Below, one piece after another: positions 14,279 to 22,094 of a stretch of 23,701 bases of DNA. Position 1 is the stretch's first letter, and each line of letters starts with the position of its first letter. Source of the stretch: CAZHZT01 sp964537285. GTDB taxonomy: Bacteria; Bacteroidota; Bacteroidia; Chitinophagales; Saprospiraceae. Under the pieces are notes generated by a model, which saw only the letters and a program-made list of their open reading frames with translations, was not told where the DNA came from and made no database searches. A program made the translations under genes and the position numbers. Location of the stretch: contig CAZHZT010000088.1 in assembly GCA_964537285.1 (NCBI GenBank), positions 1-23,701 on the forward strand, written 5' to 3'.

Positions 14279-15292
14279 CTATTCTTTAAATAAGGGATTA
14301 CTGACAAAATGATTATCAGTAAGTGATTTTAAAAATAGTATCAGATCGCTTACTTCGGAGTCCGACAAATCCAAGAGGCGAATCAATGGACTTTTATGGG
14401 GATGATCCTCTCCACCAGAACGATAATGTTCCAACACTTCCTCCAATGTAGTCAAGGAGCCATCGTGCATGTAAGGAGCTGTTAGTTCGATATTTCTCAA
14501 GCTGGGCACTTTGAATAATGCTCTGTCAGATTCTTCTCTGGTAAGTCTAAATCTTCCTTCATCTTCATATTTTTCATATAAACCATTGTTTTCAAAAGCA
14601 TAGTTAGAGAAATTAAAACCACTATGACATTGAGCACAATCGGTCCGATCACTAAAGAACAGCTCCATACCGTTGATTTCAGCATCCGTTAAGGCCCTTT
14701 CCTTATTGTAATTTACAAACTGATCATAGGGGCTATATCCACTTAACAGGCTTCGTTCAAAGCAAGCCAATGCGCGGGTAATCACGAAAGGATCTACCTC
14801 GCGGCCATAGGCATCGTAGCTCATTTTTAGGTAAGCAGAATCCTGTTTTAACCGCTCAGCAAGGAGCACAATGTTAAAATCAAATTCATTATGTTCCTGA
14901 ATAGGTACTAATACCTGCATCTCCAGGGTAGGAACGCCGCCTTCCCGGGTAAAATAGGGATGGTAAGCTACATTAGCCAAAGTTGGAGCATTTCGTGTAC
15001 CAGAACGGTTTTCCACCCCAAGGCTGAAGGCCAGATCATCGCTGAAAGCCAATGCTGGTTCATGGCAGGAAGCACAGCTTATAGTACTATCTAAAGACAA
15101 TGCTTTTTCAAAAAACAACCTTTTACCCAACTCCCAGCGCGCGGTCGAAAATGCATTATCTTCCGGAACATCCAATTCAGGGAATCCTTCCGGAATTTCC
15201 ATCAAGGCCGGCATGTAAAGTGGCTCTATTTCATTCTCTTCCCTACAAGAAATGATTGCAAGAATTACTAGCATGAAATAGAGCCTCTTCAT
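14279..15292 (-). CDS. Diheme MauG/MbnH-like lipoprotein (first enzyme of the MbnP operon)
   Basis: A 337-residue protein counted from the ATG at 15292, which gives the lipoprotein signal MKRLYFMLVILAIISC (Cys16 followed by REENE). An ATG four codons upstream is possible but less natural. Heme c motifs are CASCH (73-77) and CAQCH (219-223). Instead of the FFWDGRA segment of classical bacterial peroxidases it has FTREGGVPTLEMQV (115-128) and PIQEHNEFDFN, which I associate with peroxidase relatives that accompany MbnP genes. APYMHDG is followed by HY, with Tyr290 in the place of the axial Met. It lies 27 nt downstream of the MbnP-type gene and one base upstream of the second diheme gene. Likely role: periplasmic or surface oxidation of the MbnP-type partner. 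This is inferred from family and context. Confidence 0.9.
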   Translation of the reverse strand: MKRLYFMLVILAIISCREENEIEPLYMPALMEIPEGFPELDVPEDNAFSTARWELGKRLFFEKALSLDSTISCASCHEPALAFSDDLAFSLGVENRSGTRNAPTLANVAYHPYFTREGGVPTLEMQVLVPIQEHNEFDFNIVLLAERLKQDSAYLKMSYDAYGREVDPFVITRALACFERSLLSGYSPYDQFVNYNKERALTDAEINGMELFFSDRTDCAQCHSGFNFSNYAFENNGLYEKYEDEGRFRLTREESDRALFKVPSLRNIELTAPYMHDGSLTTLEEVLEHYRSGGEDHPHKSPLIRLLDLSDSEVSDLILFLKSLTDNHFVSNPLFKE

Positions 15293-15319
15293 AATTTCTG
15301 TCAATGAACGATATTCTTT

Positions 15320-16288
15320 TTATTTACAAATCAGTTTTTTTGTGCTAACAGGCTGACCATCTTTAATTAAATTAATGAAATATAAGCCTGTTTCTCTGAG
15401 TTGTGTATCAATGGTCGTATTGCTACCTAAAGCGTTGAAGTAAGCCACCTGCTTGCCCGTTACATCTGTTATGGACAATTCATAAAGTGAACTTTCTGAA
15501 GCATTCAAGGCAATGGTGAAATGACCGCTATAAGTAGGATTAGGGAAGATGGAAAAATCATTTGCTTCCTCTAAATTTACCGTTGAGGTAAGCGCTGTTG
15601 ATTCACTGAAAACATAATCCCTGAAATTCTCCAAACACTTTTTAGCATCCCCGCTTTCTCCATGCACAATAGCTCCGGCCTTAACGCTGATATCCTCAAC
15701 TGCTCTTGTGTAATCAGCATCCAGATGGATGGTGATTGAATTACCGATAGCCTCCGCAGAAACCTCTACTTCTGTTTTAAAATAGTTCTTATTACCCAGG
15801 CCATGAAACTCAATTGGCTGATTATAATTACTGCTGCCATATCCTTCAAAAGCCACAAAACGATATCCCGAAACCCACCCCCAATGCATTGACGGATACT
15901 GTGGAGCTAAAGGATGTAAAGCCGGATAAGTAGTGGGATCCAAGTGATTATGCGCAGAATCTACTCCTATATGGAAGCTTATTTTCTCAACTCTTTCGAT
16001 ATCAAATCCGCCTAGTTTCGCGCTGGTTTCCTCTTCTGCATCTGCCAAAACCCACAAATCAGAGACAGTCATTTCAGCGCCGTTTTCATCGAAAATGGCA
16101 ATTTCAGAAATGTAGTATTGTAAGCGCGTTACATTGAAGTCTTCGTCCAGATTATTTTTAGCTCCGGCTTCCATAGCGAAATCCTGGTCACCTAATTTAT
16201 GGTGAATTTTTAGCAGCACATTTTTTTGAGCAAAGCCGCTCATGCTTATCATTAAAGTAGCCGTTAAGATTAGTATAAGATGTTTCAT
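15320..16288 (-). CDS. MbnP-type copper-binding protein with a T9SS sorting domain
   Basis: A 322-residue protein with a signal peptide (MKHLILILTATLMISMSGFA). Residues about 22-230 form an MbnP-like domain with the hallmarks RLQYYISEI, LDP and MHWGWVSGYRF. The W-x-W pair is Trp136/Trp138. In the MbnP family a Trp in this motif is converted to kynurenine by a MauG-like diheme partner and helps to bind copper, and here two such enzymes follow directly. Residues about 243-322 are a T9SS type-A sorting domain (FSIFPNPTYSGHFTIAL, then LRETGLYFINLI, ending in KKLICK), so the protein should be carried across the outer membrane. It is the first gene of a three-gene operon (27-nt and 1-nt gaps). Copper binding is family knowledge, and surface location is inferred from the sorting domain. 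Confidence 0.87.
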   Translation of the reverse strand: MKHLILILTATLMISMSGFAQKNVLLKIHHKLGDQDFAMEAGAKNNLDEDFNVTRLQYYISEIAIFDENGAEMTVSDLWVLADAEEETSAKLGGFDIERVEKISFHIGVDSAHNHLDPTTYPALHPLAPQYPSMHWGWVSGYRFVAFEGYGSSNYNQPIEFHGLGNKNYFKTEVEVSAEAIGNSITIHLDADYTRAVEDISVKAGAIVHGESGDAKKCLENFRDYVFSESTALTSTVNLEEANDFSIFPNPTYSGHFTIALNASESSLYELSITDVTGKQVAYFNALGSNTTIDTQLRETGLYFINLIKDGQPVSTKKLICK

Positions 16289-16358
16289 AACCTGTTTTTG
16301 TTGTAATTTTTTAACCTAAGTATGGAAGAAGTCAGTCATTTATAATATTGTAGAACAA

Positions 16359-16366
16359 CAAATATA
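16359..16366 (-). promoter_or_regulatory. Candidate -7 promoter box for the MbnP operon
   Basis: On the minus strand TATATTTG matches the TAnnTTTG consensus exactly, 70 nt before the MbnP start codon. I see no clear -33 TTTG at the expected spacing, where the sequence is only AT-rich. No recognisable operator for a copper sensor is visible between the box and the gene. Confidence 0.4.
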
Positions 16367-16419
16367 GCATTTTCCTTAATTTAGAAAAATAATATTTGGC
16401 CAGCAGAATAGTCCCTCTT

Positions 16420-16541
16420 GAAGGCATTTCATTTGGTCGCTGTTCTTAAGAAGGTGTTTTCCTTAGAGAGACGCACGCGGTAGCGTGCGTCTCTCTAAGG
16501 AAAACACCTTCTTAAGAACAGCGACCAAATGAAATGCCTTC
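16420..16541. repeat. Perfect 59-bp palindrome with a 4-nt loop
   Basis: Bases 16420-16478 are the exact reverse complement of 16483-16541, separated by GGTA. The structure begins 10 nt after the stop codon of the membrane-protein gene read on the minus strand and lies upstream of the MbnP promoter, so it separates the two transcription units. It has no T-run of note. The inner part (ACGCACGC-GGTA-GCGTGCGT) resembles short REP-like palindromes, while the outer 50 bp are not GC-rich. I see no flanking target-site duplication. It could act as a terminator, a transcript stabiliser or a palindromic mobile repeat. Confidence 0.92.
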
Positions 16542-16551
16542 TACCTTTTCC

Positions 16552-17388
16552 TCAAGTCTTTCGAATTCTACCATAAACAATCCCACACAAAGGCAATAAA
16601 AAATGCGGTGCGCGGATCAAAAACTCAAAACTCATCTGATGAACGCTCATCCAGAAAAGAGAACCGGGTGTAATATAAGTGGTCAAGCGGGCTAATGCCG
16701 TTAACAGCCCCCAAACAAAAGCATACCATAAGAAGAACTTATCCACCTTGGGCAAAAACAAGCCTATTGCAAGTACAAAATCCATCACGCCAGCAAAGTA
16801 AAGAAAGCTTACGGCCTGCGAATTGGAAATATGAAGATTCGTGATCACCATGTGCACAAAGTGCCCGGGAATGGGATAAACCCCCAACGCATAAAGACCA
16901 TGCCCGGCAAAGGTAACACCCACTATAAGCTTTATCACCCAAACTAGCCTCTCTTTAAAATAATCTCTTTTAAAAATGGCGTATAGTGCAGGAATAAGCA
17001 CTTGCGAGGTATATTCCATGAGTTGCGCGGCCTGGAATCCTTTATCCAGATAATAACTATATGCCATAAATGCCAATAAAACCGTTGAAAGGAACGATAA
17101 TAGAACAGGAATACGCCAGAAACGGGTTTCAAATAAGAAAAAACTGATTATTGTAGCCCACAAGAATAAACCGACCGCTTTGCCGTATAAACTAATGGCC
17201 CTGTCCGTATCTATATCAGTAACGTAATCAAACCAACTACGACTCGTAAACAAATCCACGGCCCATTTGAAATGATTTTCATCCAGGAAAAATGCCCGGT
17301 AAGGAGCTTCAAAGAATAAATGTTGATAGCCACGACCGAAGAGTACGCATGCCGCAGCGAATAAGAGGATTAGGTTGATTGTTCGCAT
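16552..17388 (-). CDS. Polytopic membrane protein of unknown function (DoxX-like appearance)
   Basis: A 278-residue protein counted from the ATG at 17388, which begins directly with a hydrophobic segment (MRTINLILLFAAACVLFGRGYQ). The reading frame is open to 17427, but those 13 extra residues would precede the membrane segment. About seven hydrophobic segments are visible, with charged loops such as KRDYFKERLVW. The motifs GRGYQHLFF near the start and FAGHGLYALGVYPIPGHF in the middle recall DoxX-like small-molecule or electron-transfer membrane proteins, but I cannot assign a family firmly. It is divergent from the phosphoesterase gene across a 197-bp intergenic region and separated from the MbnP operon by the 59-bp palindrome, so it is probably its own transcript. 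Confidence 0.75.
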   Translation of the reverse strand: MRTINLILLFAAACVLFGRGYQHLFFEAPYRAFFLDENHFKWAVDLFTSRSWFDYVTDIDTDRAISLYGKAVGLFLWATIISFFLFETRFWRIPVLLSFLSTVLLAFMAYSYYLDKGFQAAQLMEYTSQVLIPALYAIFKRDYFKERLVWVIKLIVGVTFAGHGLYALGVYPIPGHFVHMVITNLHISNSQAVSFLYFAGVMDFVLAIGLFLPKVDKFFLWYAFVWGLLTALARLTTYITPGSLFWMSVHQMSFEFLIRAPHFLLPLCGIVYGRIRKT

Positions 17389-17585
17389 AAAAAGTGAAAT
17401 TTCTAAGCTAAGCACTCTGACTGGCAATTGCGAAACAGCGCACAGCCAATTCTAATTCTGTAAAAAAGAACAAAATATGTTACAATAATTTTCCACGGCC
17501 ATAAGAATTAACCTAAATTTAAACCAAACACAATCTAGCATTTACATCATATTGTTAAATTTAAAAATCAAAAAAAATAATTTTT

Positions 17586-19139
17586 ATGAACCGTTTTTAC
17601 CTAGTACCTTTATTTATTGCTTTCTTATCAACAGCTTCCTTCGGAGCCAATGATAAATACAGAGCTGTCGTTACAGATGATCCTGCAACGACTATGACGA
17701 TTGGTTGGAACCAAATTTCCGGCCACAGTGTAGCATTGTTTTTCGATGTAGAAGATCATGGGACAGACTATGAGTCTTATGCTAATTTTCAGCTGCCAGA
17801 TCGCACTGTAATCCACAAATCTATGAACAACTACTTCGTTCGCTTAAAAAACCTTACGCCTGATACGAGATATTACTTCGTTATCGTGGATAGTGAAGGG
17901 GTGAGCGATCGTTTTTGGTTCGAAACCTTATCCGATTCTCCTTATGAGCCGATCTCTTTTATTGCGGGTGGAGATTCTCGCCGCTCAGGTTCTGAAACGA
18001 CTCCACACGACCCTCGGATCGAATCCAACAAAATGGTAAAAGCCTTACGCCCTGACTTTGTAGCTTTCGGAGGAGATTATACCGATAAAAATACAGATGG
18101 CCAATGGCAAACATGGTTTGATGACTGGCAGTACACCATTGGCGACGATGGTCGTATGACGCCAATCCTGCCTACACGTGGCAACCACGAGCATACGAAT
18201 GGAGACGTGGTGAACTTATTCGACTGCCTGTATGATGATGTCTACTACGCAATCAACTTCGGTGGCTCCTTGATTCGTTTTTACACATTAAACAGTATGA
18301 TCTCTGTAGCAGGTGCCCAAACGAGTTGGTTAGCTCAGGATCTAGAAGATAACAATGCTGCTACTGCCTGGAAGCTAGCTCAATACCACAACACTATTGC
18401 TCCGCATACTGCTTCCAAGCCTTATCGTTTTTCACAATACACGCAATGGGCGCCACTTTTCTTCCAATATGCTCTTCAATTGATCATCGAATGTGATACG
18501 CACGTAGCACGTAACAGCTGGCCGGTAAAACCATCCAACGACCCTAACAGCGATGGTGGTTTTATCAGAGATGACGTAGACGGCACTGTTTATGCCGGCG
18601 AAGGTTCCTGGGGACTGGTTCGCCAGGCTAATGTAGAATATACCTGGACCCGCGAAAAAGGTAGCTTCACGCAAGTAAAATGGGTTCACGTAAACCTCGA
18701 TTCGATGGTAGTATACACCATCAAATCAGCTACCAGCGACCCTGTAGCACCTGTTGATGACAACAACCGCTTCGAACTTCCTGAAGGTATGGATATTTGG
18801 GAAACCGTTAATGGTGACCGGGTGGTCATTAAACGCCCAAATCCACTTTACAATCCTTCAGTAGGAAATGTAGAGCCAGTTGCGTCTCCTGGTCCTAGTT
18901 TCATCAACAGTTTTTTCCCGAACCCGGCACAAAATAGTCTAAGAGTTATTTTTAAAGACACACAGGAAATGAGATATCAAGTCCTTTCCAACACAGGCCA
19001 GGTTATGGATTCCGGGAACTTCCTGACACAATCCAATATATTGGATCTTAGCAATTTAGCGGATGGCCATTATTACTTAAAAGTTTGGGAGAAAGGAGCA
19101 GAAAATCTTTTCCAGGTTAAACGCTTCATAAAGCAATAA
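17586..19139 (+). CDS. Secreted purple-acid-phosphatase-like metallophosphoesterase with T9SS sorting domain
   Basis: A 517-residue protein with signal peptide MNRFYLVPLFIAFLSTASFG. Residues about 22-115 form a fibronectin-III-like N-terminal domain of the purple acid phosphatase type, ending in LTPDTRYYFVI and WFETL. The metallophosphoesterase core carries GGDSRR (128-133, Asp130), GGDYTD (162-167, Asp164), GNHE (199-202), QYHNT (His268) and CDTHVAR (His306). These are the expected metal ligands. The usual GHxH is replaced by CDTH, as if adapted within the family. Residues about 440-517 form a T9SS type-A sorting domain (FFPNPAQNSLRV, then LADGHYYLKV). It likely hydrolyses phosphate esters outside the cell to liberate phosphate, although the substrate is unknown. 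It precedes the DUF4397-repeat gene by 106 bp, within which a hairpin lies. Confidence 0.88.
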   Translation: MNRFYLVPLFIAFLSTASFGANDKYRAVVTDDPATTMTIGWNQISGHSVALFFDVEDHGTDYESYANFQLPDRTVIHKSMNNYFVRLKNLTPDTRYYFVIVDSEGVSDRFWFETLSDSPYEPISFIAGGDSRRSGSETTPHDPRIESNKMVKALRPDFVAFGGDYTDKNTDGQWQTWFDDWQYTIGDDGRMTPILPTRGNHEHTNGDVVNLFDCLYDDVYYAINFGGSLIRFYTLNSMISVAGAQTSWLAQDLEDNNAATAWKLAQYHNTIAPHTASKPYRFSQYTQWAPLFFQYALQLIIECDTHVARNSWPVKPSNDPNSDGGFIRDDVDGTVYAGEGSWGLVRQANVEYTWTREKGSFTQVKWVHVNLDSMVVYTIKSATSDPVAPVDDNNRFELPEGMDIWETVNGDRVVIKRPNPLYNPSVGNVEPVASPGPSFINSFFPNPAQNSLRVIFKDTQEMRYQVLSNTGQVMDSGNFLTQSNILDLSNLADGHYYLKVWEKGAENLFQVKRFIKQ

Positions 19140-19158
19140 GCTTATTTTTTTTACAAAA

Positions 19159-19229
19159 AAAATGAATAATGATCTGAAGGTTGGAAATGGGCTTAGCCCA
19201 TTTCCAACCTTCAGATCATTATTCATTTT
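19159..19229. repeat. Perfect 34-bp hairpin between the phosphoesterase and DUF4397 genes
   Basis: Bases 19159-19192 are the exact reverse complement of 19196-19229 around a TTA loop. The apex GGGC-TTA-GCCC is related to the GGGCTTTAGCCC/GGGCTAAAGCCC elements near the right end of the window. It starts 19 nt after the phosphoesterase stop and ends 16 nt before the next ATG. It could reduce read-through into the downstream gene or protect the upstream mRNA. The right arm ends in TTTT, which would suit an intrinsic terminator. Confidence 0.9.
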
Positions 19230-19245
19230 AAACACCTAAACAAAT

Positions 19246-22083
19246 ATGAAAAAACTATTTACACTCTTAATTTTATGCTTGGGAGTACTCACATCTCTCA
19301 TGGCTCAAGTGCCGTATACCGTTGAATTTACCATTCTCGATGGCGCGGATGATGCAGAAGAGGCCATTCCTAGCGGAGCCATGAATCTTACCAGCTCCGA
19401 TTTGGAAATGACCATGGAAGGTACAGAGCAAATCATTGGTTTGCGTTTCAATAATATCAACATCCCGCAGGGCGCAACCATTAACAGTGCTTACATCCAG
19501 TTCACTACGGATGAGACCGACGACGTTGCTACCTCTTTGGTAATTAATGGAGAATTGACTGAAAATTCTACTAACTTCACCAATACCTTATTTGATATTT
19601 CCAATAGAACAACTACTTCTGCGGCAGTGAACTGGGATAATATCCCTGCATGGGATCAAGTTGGTGAGGCTGGCCCCGATCAGGCTACACCGGATTTGAC
19701 GACCATCGTTGAAGAAATTCTTAATCAAGGTGGTTGGGCTTCAGGAAACGCCATGACTTTTATCGTCACAGGAACAGGTAAGAGAAATGCCATTTCTTTT
19801 AATAACGGAGCCAATATGCCTGCTCGCCTGATTATCAATTATGACGTCACAGAGTTCCCTGTAGAAGCTTTTCCGATTAATGAGAGTGCGCTTTGGAAAT
19901 TCAATGACAGTGGTATGGATTTAGGTACTAATTGGATTGAATTGAATTACGATGATTCTGCCTGGGATTTTGGTCAGGGCCAGTTGGGTTATGGCGATGG
20001 CGATGAAGCCAGTACACTTGAATTTGGAGGTGATCCTAACAATAAATTTATTACTTACTACTTCCGTAAAACAGTTACCGTTGCCGATCCGGGTGTATTT
20101 GATTCGCTTACGCTTCGTGTTTTACGCGATGACGGAGCAGTCGTTTACATAAATGGAGAAGAGGTCATTCGTACGAATATGCCTGCCGGTAATATTGATT
20201 ATTTAACAACAGCGAGCAACGCTATTGGCGGCTCCGAAGAAGATACCTACTTCGCTTTCCAAATTGCTAACAATTTGGTGGCTGGTGAAAACATCATTGC
20301 AGTTGAAATTCACCAAGCCAATTCAACCAGTTCAGACATCAGTTTTGACCTTTCTTTGGATGGTAATATTTTACTCCCGCCTGCCATTCAGTTGATCCAT
20401 GGCTCAGCAGATCCATCACTAGAATTCGTGGATGTTTATATCGATGCATTTAATTTAGGTAATTGGGTGAAATTCAATGGAACAACACCAATTCCTTACC
20501 TTGCAGGAACACCTTACCTAACAGATCTTCCTCCTGGAACCCACGGTATTGCAATTTCTCCATTTTTACAAAATGACTTCATGTGGAGTGCCACTACTTT
20601 CACACTTGAAGTGAATAAGCGCTACATTGCTATGGTGTCTGGGGTGAGAGATACTGCCAATTTTGAAAAAACCTTCAATAGTGGTGAAGCCATTCAGTTC
20701 AAAATTCAAGTGAATGAAGTTCCCGGCAATGAAGGTGTAGGCTCTACAGAATGCTTGCCGCTTCTTTTCCACGGCACCACAGACTTACCGAACATTCGTT
20801 TAATCGCCGTTGGTGCAGGTGATGCTACCGCTGATTTCCCGGAAGGATTGCCTTATGGCTTTGACTTATTGGGTGGAACGGTAGATGCCCTGCCTTATCC
20901 TCTCGTTCAAGTTACTAATAATGAAGGTACGGCGATTTACAGTGAGCATAAAGTAGATCTAATTCCTTTCACTCAGCAAGTCGTGACGATCTTTACATCT
21001 GGTTTCTACACCGCGGACGGCGATGCGGGTGTGGATGATGCAAATTATAACTTATATTTAATGCCTGAAGTTGGAGGTCTTGCTATTCCAATGCCTGCTC
21101 CGGATCCTCCACAGCCCGGTAAAATCCAGATCATTCACGATTCACCAGATCCGGAATTAAGCGAAGTAGATATTTGGGTAAATGGTCAGAAAGAAGTAGA
21201 AGCCCTTGGCTTTAGAGAAGCAACGGCTTTCGTAGATATTGAAGTAGGCATCAATCGGGTAGCGGTAGCTCCTCACAGTACTACAATGGCAGATACAGCC
21301 TGGAGTGCTATGGATGTACTCGTAGAAGCGGATCTGGATGTCACAACTTTCCAGGCCGTAGGTCGAACGTACACTGCTGTAGCTCATGGAGCGCGCAACA
21401 CAGCTCCATTTGAGAATCCTGTAAACGCTGACGTGAGCTTTGGTGTAGCCGTTTCAGAGGCACGCTCTGAAGCAGCGGTGGATACCCTAACCGATCTGCG
21501 CTTTTTCCACGGGGCAACCAATGGCCCTGTCGTGGATGCGATCCTTGAAGGTCAGATCATTCCGATTGTTAACGATTTGGAATACAGCAACTACTCTCCG
21601 ATCTATGTTACCTTGCCAGCAGGCATCAACTATCAAGTTAATCTTACAGATGCGATGGACAATAGTGCGGTTCTTTTCGGTTACGACCTGGATTTGACGG
21701 ATCAAGGAGGAAAAGCACTGATCGTTTTGGCTTCAGGTATTCTTAATCCTGATCCGGATCAACCTGCCTTTGGCTTGTTCATCATTGACGCAGACGGTGG
21801 TCCTGCCACTCCATTGGAGTTGGTATTGAGCAACACCGAAGAAGCTGTGGATTTTGGTAATGTTCAGGTATTCCCAAATCCAATGGCAGAAGTGCTTACC
21901 ATCTCTGGTAAAGCAGGTTTTGAAAGTATCCGCTTGATAAATATGGAAGGGAAGGTGCTTCGTTTCTGGAAGAATACACCAGCAACTTTTGAAGTTAAAG
22001 TGAGCGAGTTGCCGGAAGCATTGTACTTTTTGGAGTTGAGCTCGGAAGGGGAGAATTGGGTTATTCCTGTGGTGAAAAAGTAA
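19246..22083 (+). CDS. Secreted DUF4397-repeat protein with T9SS sorting domain
   Basis: A 945-residue protein with signal peptide MKKLFTLLILCLGVLTSLMA. Residues about 25-200 form a CBM96/DNRLRE-like beta-sandwich (GLRFNNINIPQGATINSAYIQF, WDNIPAW, NNGANMPARLIINY). Residues about 214-373 look like a galactose-binding-type sandwich (YDDSAWDFGQGQLGYGDGD, RVLRDDGAVVYINGEEV). Four DUF4397-type units follow, starting at IHGSADP (380), FHGTTDL (501), IHDSPDP (627) and FHGATNG (751). Residues about 872-945 are a T9SS type-A sorting domain (VQVFPNPMAEVLTISG to the end). No catalytic motif is seen. It is probably a surface or secreted binding protein. Its tandem position after a secreted phosphoesterase suggests a shared extracellular role, which is inference. 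Confidence 0.85.
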   Translation: MKKLFTLLILCLGVLTSLMAQVPYTVEFTILDGADDAEEAIPSGAMNLTSSDLEMTMEGTEQIIGLRFNNINIPQGATINSAYIQFTTDETDDVATSLVINGELTENSTNFTNTLFDISNRTTTSAAVNWDNIPAWDQVGEAGPDQATPDLTTIVEEILNQGGWASGNAMTFIVTGTGKRNAISFNNGANMPARLIINYDVTEFPVEAFPINESALWKFNDSGMDLGTNWIELNYDDSAWDFGQGQLGYGDGDEASTLEFGGDPNNKFITYYFRKTVTVADPGVFDSLTLRVLRDDGAVVYINGEEVIRTNMPAGNIDYLTTASNAIGGSEEDTYFAFQIANNLVAGENIIAVEIHQANSTSSDISFDLSLDGNILLPPAIQLIHGSADPSLEFVDVYIDAFNLGNWVKFNGTTPIPYLAGTPYLTDLPPGTHGIAISPFLQNDFMWSATTFTLEVNKRYIAMVSGVRDTANFEKTFNSGEAIQFKIQVNEVPGNEGVGSTECLPLLFHGTTDLPNIRLIAVGAGDATADFPEGLPYGFDLLGGTVDALPYPLVQVTNNEGTAIYSEHKVDLIPFTQQVVTIFTSGFYTADGDAGVDDANYNLYLMPEVGGLAIPMPAPDPPQPGKIQIIHDSPDPELSEVDIWVNGQKEVEALGFREATAFVDIEVGINRVAVAPHSTTMADTAWSAMDVLVEADLDVTTFQAVGRTYTAVAHGARNTAPFENPVNADVSFGVAVSEARSEAAVDTLTDLRFFHGATNGPVVDAILEGQIIPIVNDLEYSNYSPIYVTLPAGINYQVNLTDAMDNSAVLFGYDLDLTDQGGKALIVLASGILNPDPDQPAFGLFIIDADGGPATPLELVLSNTEEAVDFGNVQVFPNPMAEVLTISGKAGFESIRLINMEGKVLRFWKNTPATFEVKVSELPEALYFLELSSEGENWVIPVVKK

Positions 22084-22094
22084 GCTGAGTTCTT

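Noticed and set aside
16420..16541. Terminal inverted repeats of an insertion sequence
   Set aside because: The arms are separated by only four bases, with no transposase and no visible target-site duplication, so it is a palindrome and not an IS.
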